Source: Chionis minor (lineage: Eukaryota > Chordata > Aves > Charadriiformes > Chionididae). Taken from it: DNA of 64,000 nucleotides. Position numbers and translations under genes: made by a program. Below, in pieces: positions 44,981 through 58,789 of the stretch. Numbering within the stretch: position 1 is the stretch's first letter; every line of letters begins with the position of its first letter. The stretch lies in assembly GCA_013398295.1 (NCBI GenBank), contig VZSF01001891.1:1-64000 (forward strand), in the 5' to 3' direction. The notes beneath the pieces are model-generated. The model was not told the origin of the DNA. It ran no database searches and was given only the letters and a program-made list of their open reading frames with translations.

Positions 44981-47806
44981 AGTCCTTTATTCCTGTTTCT
45001 TGTAATACAAGGGCATGGGACGCACAAAGACAAGCTTGCTTTAGATGGAAGTATTTGTTTTAACTTTGTACCTGCTGCGTAAATAACTGAGAGAAGTCAT
45101 GGCTACAAGGGTATAAATGGGTTGGAAATGGAGGTGGACAGACACATGAAGATGGGGTTACCAACCATCACCAATGTTGGTCCAAATTAACGCTCCAGAA
45201 GGTGCTCAGTGAGTGATGGCTGTGTGCTGAGAGACACTGTTAAGCAGTTTTCTACCTCCTGATCATCTCCCTTGCCAGGTCAGCAGCGTCCAGCCTCCCC
45301 CATGGGTCTGCTTCTATGCAGGGACGGTGCAAACCATGGAAAAAAACCAATCTGAAGATGTTGTCTTTGGCTATGGAGGCTGAGCTTCCCCTGGGACAGA
45401 GCTGACACATGCAGTTCAGTGCCTTACTGTACCTTATGCCCAAGGAGGACATAAAAGGATTGATTGCTCAGTGGCGTTTCTTCCAGCAATACAGAATAGA
45501 GCAGAATTTGCTATTTAAACCAATTCCATTACATGTTGTCGGCTTCACCCATCACTTGAAGGAGGGCAGAGGAAACAGGTCATTGTCTGAAGAAAGCAGG
45601 CAATGAGCAATGCACCATGCTGGCAGTGTTTCTTGCACCTGAGCTATGATTAAATAAGAAAAAAAAGTCCTTATAGTCACAGAATTTAGAGTTGATAATC
45701 AAATATTTAATAAGAAAGGAAGGGGTACAACTGAATGGGCTTGGCTGCCGGAGGAGCCCGTAAATAAGAGCGAATTGTCTCAGTGGCCTCCTGCTTTCTG
45801 TAAGAGACAGGCAGCCAGCTCCTGCTCCAGCATCCTTGGTCCCCCTCCAGCAGGGCTGCACGGCTTCTAGTGGAGTCGCTGTGCCGGTGTCACCGGGAGT
45901 GCAATCCGGCTCCGCGCGTCTTCCGCCGGAGGACAGCCAGCCTGCGAGACGCGGTGGGTCCTTCCCTCCCGGCTCTCCGAGCGCGGTTGAGTTGCAGCAT
46001 CTGGTTGTAAGTGTGAGAGTAATTCCTTGTGGGCTTTAGTATCGGTGGTAGGAAAAAGACTGTATTTTGTGAGGTTTCCATAAGTGACACCTGCACTTCA
46101 ACAGCTGACATGCCCTGAGGTGGCTGGCTTCTCATTACTTGAGGGGTTTTTTTAACCCTTTCCACAAGGATGGCTCCCGTGGCCATCACATGGTGGCATT
46201 TAGGGCTGGCTTTGCATGGGGATGAGCAAGAGCAGACTGAATTTATGGCCCGTTTACCTTCTTTCCTCCCAAATAACTCGTTGAGGATGAATCAGTTTTT
46301 GGAGGTGGCTTTCTCTCCCCATTGCCTGTTGAAGGACTCTGCAGGGAGAGCTCAAATGCCACCATGCCCTTGTTGAAAAAGTCTCATCTTAGGTTCCTTA
46401 CAGAGCCAAAGCTCCTGCTGCACAACTATTCAGTATGTATAAATGGGTCAGAATCTCAGGGGTTTAGGTCACTTTGTGGAAAAGAAAACCTGCTGGCCGT
46501 TAGGGACAAAATATTTTCACAATTGCAATGGATCTGCCAAAGAAAATACATTTAAGCGATTAGGGAGGAAATCAGAATGAAACTTTCTTGCTGAGATCAG
46601 AATAGCAAAGCCTGGAAACGTGAAGCAATTTGTCTCTTGTACGAGCTATATCCAGAATCAGCAGCAATAAGTCTCAGCTAAAGCAAACAGTGAATTTTTC
46701 TCAGTTCTTTTTCTGTTTCCATAGTTTTTGATAGGAAAATGGAGTTTACACATAACCCTGACATTGTTAGTATTCTTCCAGCTGCTTTCTATTTGTGACA
46801 GTGTGTGTGTCATATTTATCTTGTACTCTTTAAATAACCGCAATTTTATTAGTACCTCCTTATAGCCTCTCTAAATGTGGTACTATTTTTGGAGGAACAT
46901 GACAATTTTGCATAAGAAAACATGGAGTGCTATATAAAATGCGAAAGGAGGGGAAGGCAATGATGCTAAGTGGAGCTGAGCAGAATGTTTTCTGACAGTT
47001 TTCTGAAGGAAAATGTCCCTTTGCAAAATCAACATTTACAATGGGCAAATTTCAGTGCTGCAAAGTACTTTTAATTTCCTTTTAGAAAAACTAAATTGAT
47101 TCCTTAGTCTTACCGGAAAGCCACTTCTCAATTCTCTTTCTGCATACTGGCAGGAAACAATGTGGGTAAAGGTCTTCTTAGCAAGCGTGTGAAAAATAGT
47201 AAAAAATCCACTCTCGGTGCTCCTAAAATTGAATTGGTTTATTATGTATTTTTTGTTCATGTTTTACTTTAAGTTCCAATGTAGGATGAACAGTTTTTAA
47301 GCATTAGACATTTTTGTGGGAAAAGAGTTCCATGTTCTTGTGTCAAAATAAGTAAAGATGGATACTTATTTCCTATTTTTAATAATAATATTTCTATATA
47401 TAGTAACAGAGGTGGGCTATGGCCTGGTCTATCTAAGCATTTAATCATGTGTACAACTTCCAGTATTTGAATTAACTTCAAACTATTTCTGTGCTTAGAG
47501 CATCACAGAATGCTAACGTGGCTAATTTTGGCCCCAGTTAAGTGCTTTCCTGGTTCAGACTGAAATGATCAACTTGATGTATGGAAATAGCAGTTTGATT
47601 TTTGCCTCCCCGTAATATTTCTAGGCATAGTCATGGAGGCATTGGTAGCATTAATGCAACAGAAAGATTATTGTCCAGTTTGAGACTTAGATATTTTTTT
47701 CTTTGATTTCTGAACAAGCTTACAGGAAAAAACATCTACATTGCCGAAGGTATTGCTGTGATTCATGACTCCCTCCTATTTTCCAGTAAAAAAGGGCTTA
47801 ATCCAT
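44981..47806. other. Intergenic, CpG patch at 45880-45990
   Basis: Mostly AT-rich non-coding DNA (46550-47800 especially). A CpG-dense patch at 45880-45990 is followed by a perfect donor-like GTAAGT at 46007-46012, described in the findings. No protein-coding exon was recognised. Confidence 0.55.
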
Positions 47807-47935
47807 TTAAGTCCCTTCAAAATTAATTGGCATGTTTAGCAGTTTCCAGTAATAAATATTATTACATCTGTTCCATTGTTTCCTGCTGAAAAGTTGTTTT
47901 GATTTTAATTTGTTTCTGATGATTCCCCCCAGCCT

Positions 47936-48085
47936 CCGTTTGGGGAAATCATTCCCGTTTAATTCATTTTGTTTGGAGCCCGGCTCCGCCGCCGGCGTTT
48001 CCCTGCGCTTGGGCTGCAGCTGCCTGCGCTGCATCCACCGGGACGGTGGCAAATGCCTTCGCCAAAAAACGCACCTTGGTGCCAT
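47936..48085. other. Short CpG-rich patch
   Basis: CpG-dense sequence (GGCTCCGCCGCCGGCG core) in an AT-rich neighbourhood. Both strands are open but unrecognisable. It may be a regulatory element or a non-coding exon. Confidence 0.3.
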
Positions 48086-48301
48086 AACGGGATGGGATTT
48101 GGTGAGCTTCTATAGGCAACAGCTTAGCTGAGGGTCATCATGGAAAACTGGTGCTTTTGGAGCAAAGCAATCATAATTACACATGGCAATTTTCTGAACT
48201 TTCTTGTATATGGCTCCTTTCACCTTCCTGGCATCCCTAATTGATGGGAGTGGACACAGCATGGCCCACATTGACTACGCTGCTACAATTTTCACCAGTT
48301 T

Positions 48302-48631
48302 TCTTTAAATGACGGCCGCAAGGTGTTGCTCGGTGTTGTCCTCGTTGAGATCGAGCACGGATGGAAGTGGTGCGTGCCGTCCCTCGGTTGGTGGCTGCGG
48401 GGTTTCTGATGGCATGGAGGCACGCTCATAAATCTGATAATTGATGGGCACATTTCTTGTGTCGAGGATCGTGACAAATCTCTTCCCAGAGAAAAAAAAA
48501 TCACTGGTTGGACCCGTCAGCTTTTCAGTCCCGATGACTGAGGTCTGATTACCTGAAGCTGTTCTTGATTTGTTTTTCTCACTCATATGAGTGCGTAGCA
48601 AATAACAGAGTGACTTTATAAGCTTCTCCAT
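48302..48631 (-). other. Unrecognised open frame with exon-like features
   Basis: An open frame of 108 codons from its first Met, ending in TAA just before 48302. The last 60 or so residues (RFVTILDTRNVPINYQIYER and a Pro/Ser/Glu-rich tail ending NEDNTEQHLAAVI) have balanced composition and coding-like codon use. The DNA is CpG-rich at 48310-48410 against an AT-rich background. A T-rich tract followed by CTCTGGGAAG could act as a splice acceptor inside it. I do not recognise the family, and it could equally be a conserved non-coding element or chance. Confidence 0.2.
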
Positions 48632-51600
48632 CCATATGAAAATGCTGCTGCGAACCTGAGTTACATATTGACTAACTGTTGGTTGGGATTGCTTTCACTT
48701 TATTATTTTACTGCGTTACTTTACTGCTTTTACTACTTGGCTTTTCTAAACTCGCCTTTGGTGAACTCAGGGCTGGGGTAAAGCACATACTTTGTATGGA
48801 GGGTTTCCTCCTTACATGTTAACATTTTAATTGTATTTCCCATGAACAAACCCTATTGTGGAGTTTATTTTCATCTCAGGATTTCTTGTGAAATGGTGAC
48901 TTGCTGAGGATGTGCTTGGGATGTTGTGGGCTGGGGAAGTCCCCTCCGTTTTGCTGGTGAGGAGTGTGGGGGGTCCAAGGACCAAGCTGGGCAAGAACAC
49001 CTTCCTTGAACCACAGAGGATTTGGACCTTTTCCCACCCACTTTGGGCTCCCAGTCTTAGCACTGCAGCTCTCCTGGATGATTTATTTTAGGTCAATTCC
49101 TGCTGGTGGTGACAAGTGACTTTGCATGATCTGTGTGCTTAATATAACAAGCAGAATCCATAGGGAATGTTATTTATCTTGAGTTATAGATTGGTTAGTG
49201 ACTTCCATGTCTTGTGATGCACAACTGGTATACACATTTGAGCAAAACCACATAAACATGTATTGTCAGCAATCCATTTCCAAGAATTTGGTCATATTAT
49301 CTTTTCCCTTTACAAAGTGCAATGCAGCTGAAACTATTGACATGGCAAAAATTTGAAGCATCTATTGAGGCTTTTTAGTTTCTTTTGGGATCTGTCCAAT
49401 AAATTAAAAGATAGTTTATGGGAAGGTGTCATGTGAATTACAGACTCCTCCTCACATGGGTGACTGTTCAGTCAAGCAGTCTGGCCCACATGCTGCCAGG
49501 GCTGGGCAGAAGATGTTTTGATTTTCATGCAGAGCTGGGGACAGAACTGAAAGAAAAACACAGTAGGTTTTTGTCTGTAAAAAAAGGGTTTCCAGTGGGA
49601 CTAAACACCCTGAAGTCATCTGCTCCAGTGGGCACTTTGGTGATGCCATGCTGGTACCTTCTACAAACCTAAACTCTGCTACTGCATCTACCCATGGGCA
49701 AACCCACCCAAATCAAGTGAAGGATGTTTGCATTTTGGGAAGTCATTTCTGCCTCTGTGCATCTCCACCCCAGGATGAGCTGCACTGTCCCCACTGGCTG
49801 CTCTTCAGCCTCCTGTGGTCCAGGGCTGAACCTTGGACGCTGTGTTACAGCGGTGCATCGTTAGTCTTTCCCACTGAACATCTGGTCCTGCTTGCTGTTA
49901 CTCTCCTCCATCCAAATTTTGCAAATGTCCTTAGGAATTTTGGAGTGCTTGTCGCTGTGCAGAAGGGACAAGCACCTTGATGAATAACATGATGTGCAGT
50001 GGAGCAGCGGAAATGGCCAGTAGATGAGTTTCAGTGGGGAAGACAGAAGCAATCCGGATGAGAAATTGGAGGGGTGGGATGCCTGCAGATGCGCACCGGC
50101 CCCTGCCGAATAGCTGGGGTAGCCTATTGCCCACGGACGAACTGGGAGAGGTTTCTAGGACAACTGCAGGGCTTTGGGAGCAGGGAAAGAATGGAGCCAA
50201 ATCTTAAAGTCAGATGAGGAGAAAATGAGTAACATCTGCTGAGACGTGTGAAAGAGCCATTTGTGCTCACTGCAACCCGGAGCGTTTCTCGAGCAGCCAC
50301 CGCGGGCGTGGGCCAGGCTGTCCCTGCACACATGCTGGCCGGCGGAAGGGCTTGTTAGGGATGATTTATGTTCTCCTTACAGCCACAGCTCCAGACACTG
50401 CCCCGTGCTTTCCCGGTGCATCCCCCAAGACCTCGGCACCCACATGGGGACTTTTCTTCACCTCTGTGTATTTGTAGAGAAAAGCCTCTGTCTTGTCCGG
50501 ACGCCGCGGAGCGGGGAGGTCCTGGGGATGCCGCTGCTGTACCTTTATTAGTGATGTTCATGGGTTATAAATAACAAGTTTCTGCCTTTGTTTCACTCCG
50601 GCCATCTGACAGCACGGGTGCACAGAGCTGCACGTCCTCTGCATCTCCCCGGGGCATCCCCCTCCCTGCTGATGCTGAGGGGGAATTTCCCCTTCACTTG
50701 GATGGGGCAAATAACTCTCCCTGCTTCTCTTGCTGGCCCTTCTGCTATTTTAACAGCTCAGCTTTTTGGCTTTAATTAGGCTATTTTCTGCGATGCCGAC
50801 TGTAGTTGGAAATGTTCAAGTTGGAGGTAGTGAACAGTCCAGAATCCAGAAGGATTGCACCTGGGGTAGCTAATCAGCGGCCGCTTCAGAGAGCTGAAAT
50901 TAGGAAAGCACACAAAAAGAGCGAGCAATTTTGAAAATGAGGATGAGCGGCCCTAAATTTCTAAGAGCAATTATGTTTTCACAGCTGTGCTGGTTGCCCC
51001 CAATGCATAGAAATCAAGTCAAAACCAAACTCTTTTAGCTCAAAGAAAATTGACCTTCATATTTAAACTCAATGAGAAATAAATTTACTTTCCCTTCAAA
51101 TGAATAATATAGTCTTGAAAAAACCTAGTGGCAAGTTACGTTGTAATTACATTCTTTGAATTAAAGTTTGCCAGTCCAAACAAAATAAATAGAAATGCAG
51201 TCAGGGCAATAGATATATTATACTTGGAATAAAATTTGGCCTTGGTGTATTGTTTTCATGCTGAAGCTATGCCAAAGTTAATCTACTGTAATTGCATCTA
51301 TCGCCAGCTTCTAGTATAAATAAAGGAGACAACCCGAGAGCTGTTAATACAATTCTTTCATTAAAATCTTGTTGCCACCATGGAAGGACTTGGCCAGATC
51401 TCATTTCTCAGGGATTGGACCAAGAGTTACTGAATTACTCAATAACTGTAAATTTTGCTTTGAAGCCAGCCAGCAAACCTTTCCCTGCAGCTCCCACTCT
51501 GCCACTGCTAATAAAGATTAGCGGGGAGGAGGAATGCAAGAGTGATTCCTTTTTTATTTGCAAGGAGTGCTTGGGGTGGGCAGTGGGTGCTGATGAGGAT

Positions 51601-51816
51601 AAAGTTATCTGTGCCAGGGTTGGCTCTGAGGAGCTTACAGGGGGCTGGGGGGCCCTGGAAGCCCATGAGCAGAGTTGTGCGGTGGATGCAGCTCCTCTGC
51701 ACCAGGGCTCAGCTTAGGCTGGGAGCTGGGTTTAATCTGAACTTTTCTTTTACCCTAACAGCATCCTTTTGGCTAGCAGATACTGAGGATTAGTAGTTAT
51801 TTCTGATACAAAAATA
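48632..51816. other. Intergenic, no gene seen
   Basis: Non-coding DNA. 50250-50700 is GC-richer. 50790-51400 is AT-rich, complex and enhancer-like in texture but without a decisive motif. No exon or repeat family was recognised. Confidence 0.6.
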
Positions 51817-52532
51817 CAGGCTGATTGGAGAATGGATCGAGAGCAGCCCTGAGGAGATGGACTTGGAGGTGTTGGTAGATGAGAAGTTCAACATGAGGAG
51901 GCAATGCGAGCTTGCAGCCCAGAAAGCCCCCCACATCCTGGGCTGCCCCCCCACAGCGTGGCCAGCAGGGCAAGGGAGGGGATTCTGCCCCCTTACTCAT
52001 CTCTTCTGAGACCCCCCCTGGAATACTGAATCCAGCTCTGGGGCCACCAACAGCAGGAGGACACAGAGCTGCTGGAGCGGGGCCAGAGGAGGCCCCGGAG
52101 ATGCTGGGAGGGCTGGAGCCCCTCTGCTGGGAGGATACTGGGAGAGCTGGGGGGGTTCAGCTGGGAGAAGAGAAGGCTCCGGGGAGACCTTCCAGCCCCT
52201 GCCAGTATCTGAAAGGGGCCTAAAAGAAATCTGGAGAGGAACTTTTTACAAGGGCATGTAGTGATAGGACAAGGGATAATGGCTTCAAAGTGGAAGAGGG
52301 GAGATTTAGATTAGATTAAAAGAAGAAATTTTTCACCATGAGGGTGGTGAGCCCCTGGCCAGGGTTGCCCGGAGCAGCTGTGGCTGCCCCATCCCTGGGA
52401 GGTTCAAGGCCAGGTTGGACGGGGCTTGGAGCAACCTGGTGTGGTGGGAGGTGTCCCTGCCCAGGGCAGGGGAGTGGGACTGGATGGCCTTTAAGGTCCC
52501 TTCCAACCCAAACCATTCTGTGATTCTATGAT
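51817..52532 (+). mobile_element. CR1 LINE, 3' fragment, longest copy
   Basis: About 715 bp, from GGAGAATGGATCGAGAGCAG to CATTCTGTGATTCTATGAT. It covers the end of the reverse-transcriptase frame (CAGCCCAGAAAGCCCCCCAC onwards) and the 3' UTR. It is frameshifted and 5'-truncated, so inactive. It is followed by the tail shared with the intron-3 copy. Confidence 0.93.
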
Positions 52533-52634
52533 AAAAAGCTCACTACAGAATGATGCAAGGAGAGGGAGCTATTTCTTACAAGGGTGGGATTCAAGCGTGT
52601 GTGTTTAATCTTTAAGCATGCTTTTAAGGGACTT
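52533..52634 (+). repeat. CR1-linked tail, inverted copy of 19737-19839
   Basis: About 102 bp after the CR1 3' terminus, from AAAAAGCTCACTACAGAATG to CTTTTAAGGGACTT. Its reverse complement matches 19737-19839 at about 95%, beyond the normal CR1 boundary. Confidence 0.85.
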
Positions 52635-55600
52635 GCTTTCCATCCCATTCTGCCTTGCCTGCACCTTGCAGAAAGGAGGCAGCCCGTGGCTTGCTCCTAT
52701 CCTGCTCAGCACCGAGTGCCCGTGTGCCAACGTTGGCATCTTTGGGATTCCCTCTGCACCATCCCTGAAGACAGACTCTTTTGCTGTCTTTAAGAGGCAC
52801 GAGATTTTCTTCTCTTTTGCTGCCTTTTTGTGAGTTCCTACTGTCCCTTTCCTTCACACATGCTGCTTTTTGGATGCTCAAGGGTTTTCTCTGAACAAGG
52901 TGTTAAATTACAGCGGGCCAAAAGCCACACTGGCCACAGGGTTAGAAAGGATGACTGGCTGGTGATACCTCAGATTTGTGGGATTCTTCTGGCTTGAGGG
53001 TGTCAAAGAGCTTTTCAAAGCCTGATCTAATCCCCTGACAGGTACTGGACAACACTGGTTTGGGGGTGTCCCAAAAAAACTTGCCTTAAGTTCGTGCAAT
53101 TTAAAAAGATGCTGGGGAACACAGTGAATGGAACTCTCTGCAATCTACATGTGTCGCTAATGTAATAGAAGTAGAGAAAGAAATAGTTTGACCCACATTC
53201 CTAAAGTTATTAAGCAGCAGAAGTGAAAAAAAATCCTCTCCTACGTTTGATACATTTTTCCCTAAGTGACTATTACTTGTTTCTTTGCATTCAAAATAGG
53301 AAATTATCAAGATTATGAAATCCAAAGGAAATAGAGAAAGTGAGTAGGTAGGACAGGGTACTGAGGAAAGGTTAAATCCTTTAGCAAACCTTGTCTCCTT
53401 ACATATAATGTGAAATATTCCGGGTTTGATCATCTGCAGCTTATTTTACATTCTTTACAGTTCATTGTTTGCTCCATTGGAAAAAGGTTTAATTTTTTTT
53501 AGCCTGTCCCTATGTGAGATCAGATGTTCATCAGTGTTCTTCCCTCTCTTTCCAAGGGATTGAGTTCACTTGGCTGTTTCCTGGGAACAGTATTGAGGGG
53601 AAACCCATTCAGTTAAAGGCATTCTGTGGTCATAAGTGGAGGGTTAAAAAATATTCCCTTGCCCATTAATTTTGTATGCACTCCAGTCTAACCTCTTGAT
53701 TCCGCTGGTTCTCTAGGGCATTGCCCAGGTCACCCCGGCTGTGACTGTAGGCACATCCCTGGCCCCCAAGGACACGCTGCCTCACCTCCTTGCTTTAGCA
53801 CGCACCCAGACTCATTGCTTGGGGAAGTAAAGCTGGGATCTGCCAAAGCATTGTGCTGTAGGAAAGAACCCAGAAATAAAAAGAAAAATGTTGACAATGA
53901 AGGGAAAAATCGCTCATCTGTGGGTTGATGTCTAACCCTCACTCTCCCTAGGTGTCTACTTGGTTGATGGATGGTAAGGTGATTATATCTGCCCCCAAAA
54001 TCTCTTGCTCATTGAGAATCCTGTTAAAAAAAAACCCCATACATACATACAAAGTTGTCTGTCTTGTCAACAGACTGAGAAAAAGGGAGAGAAACCAACA
54101 TAGCCCACAGACATCAGAAAGGATTTATTCTCAGGTCTGTGTCTTTGGCAAGGTGACCATCTCCTGCTGCCCCACTGATTGATCTCCAGCTCCTTTGCAA
54201 AGCTGGAATCGGGAGCTGGTTATTCAGGCATTTTCCTCCTGCCCTGTGACAATGGGGAGGAAAGCCATGCTGGCCCTTTCTCCGCAAATACCTTGGTCAA
54301 GTCCAGAGGCCTTGGCTTGAGGGAGAGCTCACGGCACGAAGCAGAGGAGCAGGATCTCAAGGAGCCCCAGAAGCTTGCTCAGGCAGCCAGGCCATGCAGT
54401 GCACATGGAAAATATGTGAGCTGGAAAGTGTCTGCTGGCTGTGGCTCCCTTTATGTTCTGGACTGTTATTTTTGTCCACATTTAATTTCATGCATATTCA
54501 TCCCATGGAAATATCAAAAGGATGCAGTCCTGCCAGTGAAGTCCTTTTGGTCTGCTCTGAAGCGTTGTGATGTGAACGTAATGTAAACCCAAGGAATGAG
54601 GCTGGGTAAAGCTGGAGCTGTACAGTCACCTTTTGGCTTAATATGTGTACAACAGGGAGCCTTTAGGGCATTTACATGGCCACCCTTGGGAATGGTCCAT
54701 GAGAGCTCCTCTTCGCTGCTAGCAAAATGTAAAGTCCCTAAATTCAATTCAGAAGAATGAAACTGCCTGAGTGTAACTAAACCCAGGATTTGTCACTTCA
54801 AGTCCAGATTCTCAGCTAGTGAATACTGCATATACACTTAAAAATTCCTTAATTTTGAGTGTTTTGGTGTGCGGTAAACAAAGATTTTGTGCCTGTTTTC
54901 TTATGTAAATATTTATGACAAAGTTGGTGGCTACTGGTCAAATGTGAATGTTTATTGTTCTCAGCATTTTTGGACATAATCTACCACAAAGATTTACATG
55001 TGTTTTTAATACACAGTGACTTTCTACTGCTGGAAGGCCTTGGATTAAGATCAACTACAGGAACTTCTTCTAGGAGAGGAGAGTTAAGAGTTTGACGTGC
55101 AGAAGGTTTTATGTGGTTGTTCATCAGAGGCAGTTTGATAAAGATGCTTGGAAATAGGTGAGTTGCACACAGGGATGTGACCGTAACGTGTTCAGATTGG
55201 CTTGTGACTGTTCCTTTAGTGAGTATAAACAGAGAGAGATATATATAAGCACGCCCAGTTTTCTGTGGATTTTGAAAGGGTTTGTGCAGAAATGCACTGG
55301 GTTTTGTCACTGTGACCTGGATGCTCTTTGTCTTGACCTCTGAGGACCAAGGGTGTGCAGCGGCCAAAGGAAAGTGTTTAAAGATGTAAAGAACAGTTAC
55401 GTGGCCAGTTCTCAGCTAAACTGGGAGCTGGAGTGAGAGTAAGTTGGTCAAAAAATAGCACCCACATTTGTGCTCGGCGTTTCAAGCTTGCTTTGTAATG
55501 GTGGGACAGAAGCAGACACTTTCGTGTGCAATTTCAGTCTTCCTAAAGTAGATACCCAGGCAAGACAGGTAAATCACAGCCTGACTCCCATTTATACCTC

Positions 55601-58600
55601 TCAGGCGGGTGATCCTGGTGTGTGTGACTGGTCCCAGCTGTGTGTTGGTGTTGGCTGGGGATGCTGATTTCTTTTGTACATTTGTAAACTGTGCTGTGAG
55701 CAAATGATCCCACTTGCGGCCATCTCCCAGTGGCTCCCCCTGCCCTGCGTGCCAAGGCTTTACGTACCAGTGTTTTTCCTTTATGCAAACTGAACGACCA
55801 GAAGTTATATTTGAAATGAACCAAAGTCAGTAGTGACCAGCAATGTGTGTGGCCAGAGCCACCTTGGCAAAGTGTTGGACCCCAGATGAGGTTTCTCAGA
55901 GACTTCCCAGATCATTCCCCACAGGCCACGAAGAGGAGGAGAAGGGAAGATGTCATCTTCCTGCAGGAATATGAGCAACCTCTCCCCATAAAACCAATCT
56001 ACTTAAATGCAAACCTTTATAAATTAAAAATCCATGTTCTGCCAGTAAAAAAAACCCAGAGAATTCTCCTGCATTTGCTAGTGAGAAAATGCGTGGAATT
56101 TATTTTAATCTGAACGAGATTCCCTAAATTCTGGAAACAGGAGAGCGGACTCCGTTGCAGAGAGGCGGGTGGGGGAGCTCGGGGAAGCGATGGCATGTCG
56201 GCATCTCACTGCTTGCCTGGTGGTGCTGCCTGGGGACTGTGGTGCCCGAGCCCGAAGTGGCAGGTCCCTGGGCCGCTGCGTGCCGGGGAGGTGATGAAGG
56301 AGGATGCACAGCTTAAGCCAGGCTTGAGCACTGGCAGCAAACATAACATTCAACTCTTTTTTATTTTTCCCCTTTAGTGGGAAAGTTACAGCCTCAGCTT
56401 TCCCATAGCATTAGCTCTCCCTGGGCATTTTGAAGGATGGCAATGTTGGAGAAGGCGTGTTTTAAAACTGTGCAGCATCACTCGAGGCGTTGGAAGTGCA
56501 GGGAGCCTGGCAAAGCTATCTGGTTATGCCCTTAGCATTTGGCTGCTGAGAAAGTCTTGAGAAGGACAGACTGCAGCATATGGAAGAAGTAGTATTGGTA
56601 TTGCCATCCAAAAAGAGGGTGAAAAGGGGATATAACTCAGGGCAAAACATGCCCTTGATCTGTGACAGACAAAAATCCTCATTACATTCAAAGAAAACTG
56701 ATTAATCTCTACTGCATTTGTTCTTCCTTCCCCACACCTACACTCAGGACAAATTGCTTTTTACAGCTGCATCTTTAGGATACTTGGTAACGTGTGTGAT
56801 ATCCTACTCATGTGGCACCTCCTTATTCCTCCTGTTAGGCTGTGACAGACGTAATCCTGCCACTAGCAGAATGCAGCAGGTAATAAATTACGCTGTGTAT
56901 AAAAGTGCTCCTTGCAGTTTCCATAACTTGTTTGGGCTTGTTATGATTGTCCACAGCCTCCCCGCTGCATTGGCACAAGCGCAAAATACCCGTTGCATGT
57001 TAGGAGTCTCCGGAGATGAGAAACGAGCGGTGAGGAGATGAGAGTTAATACATCATGTGGGAACTGGCCTTTTTTCCCTTGTTTGTTTTGCTGTTTGTTA
57101 ATGGACCAAAGAGGTACCCTTGACAACAGATGGAAAATTAGTCCCAGGATCGAGCAGGGGCTCTAGTGCAGATCATGGCCCATTGCACAGGAAGGATGCG
57201 TTCACTATCCAGAAGATCTTACGGTCTAATTTAAGCCAGGAAACAGAAGGAAGGTGGATGAGAAGGAGGAGTTGCAGGGGGGAGCGAAGAGATATAGCCT
57301 CCAGGAAAGTCATTAAGGAACACATGCCTTCCTGACTTCATGTCTTTTTAAAGTATATTTTATCTCTCTCTGTTGGGCTTTGAACCTTTTGGAGTTTATT
57401 TAAGCTATTGCAAACTTGCTGATTTAGGGAGCAAATAAGCCTTTGGGATCAAAGCAGCTGGTATTGTCAGAGGTACTGAGGGTGAAATAACACATTAGCA
57501 GAAGGAGAGCTGAGAATAAAAATGGAAAGAAAATCCAACTTGATATTTTGTTCTCTTTTGCTTTTAACCTCCTTCCCAGCTTGATCCTTTTCATTTGAAT
57601 AGGTATTAATTTTCTTTGTGTGTATCCCAACAGTATAAATATTTAATGGTCCTAGATTACAGAGTTGAAATATGAGATTAGTTCCAACCATAAAGATTTG
57701 TGCAGGATCTCTTCCTCACATTTAGATGACTCCCACATTGCAGGGAGGAGTATCTCCCATCTCTGTGGGAGGAGCATCTCAAGCTCTATTTTGAGTTCAT
57801 TTTCTTTTTTTGGTCTTGTTTGAGGCTCAGAAGACATAACCACCTCACCCACTCCCAGTCTTTCCCTCGCTATTTTCTAGTGACATGCTATGACAAACCG
57901 AACGACAGCACCAGGTTACTGGGGGGACTGGGGCATGCAGGCTCAGGAGACTGAGCGCTGGTTGCTACCAATAGCAAGCAGGTTCACGGCTTGGGAACTG
58001 TGCAGAACATTTGGTTTGGAAAAGTCCATGCAAACACCGTAAATATGGGTAAGGTGTACAATACAGCAGGGTCAACGCAAGTACGGCAAAGTTACTCATA
58101 CCAGTGGTGTTTTATACAAGTACAGAGATGTTTCCTTCTCTTTTCCTTTGACTCTTAAAGTAAGACAAGGGAGAAATACAGGGTAGAGGAACATTGGCCA
58201 CTGATTTTGAGGTCTAATACGGAAAGCAATGAAGATTGCAGTACTTTGGTCCTCTGAAGATCAAGTCATGACTTTCCAAGCCTATGTATAAATGTAAGTG
58301 CCTAATTTCAAGCCCACAGAGTGGAAAAAAGAACTTAATTATGACGTTGTAAAATGGCATAACAGTTGATAAAAGTTTGAGGGTCAAAGCCAAAGCCCAT
58401 GGATACCAGATGCGGTGACCCTTTTGGGGAGAATGGAGGTTTAGCAAGGCAATCGGCAATGCTGCTGGCGAGACCATCTCCCAGGTGCAGCTCCTTCCTT
58501 TTGGTATATTGAGAGATCAAAGGAATAATAGCAAATAGTCAAAATTTGGATACCCAGACACCTTTATTCACAGCTCATGGACAGAGCAACGTGGCTCAGC

Positions 58601-58789
58601 CATGTCTAGCAACAAAAGAGCTCCATCTGATGGGAAGCTGACAGCACCTAAGGTGATTAATTAATTACACACACCTAGACATAGAACACAAAAAGCAGTA
58701 CAGACAAAATGCAAAGCGAGAAATGATCTGAAGAAGAGACTTGAAGTTAGCTCCTAAAATTCAACCCGCGGGAACAGCAGGTTTTGCAG
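52635..58789. other. Intergenic, no gene seen
   Basis: Non-coding DNA, alternating AT-rich (53100-53520, 54780-55020, 57340-57680) and moderately GC-rich stretches. Short open frames have no recognisable domains. Confidence 0.6.
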
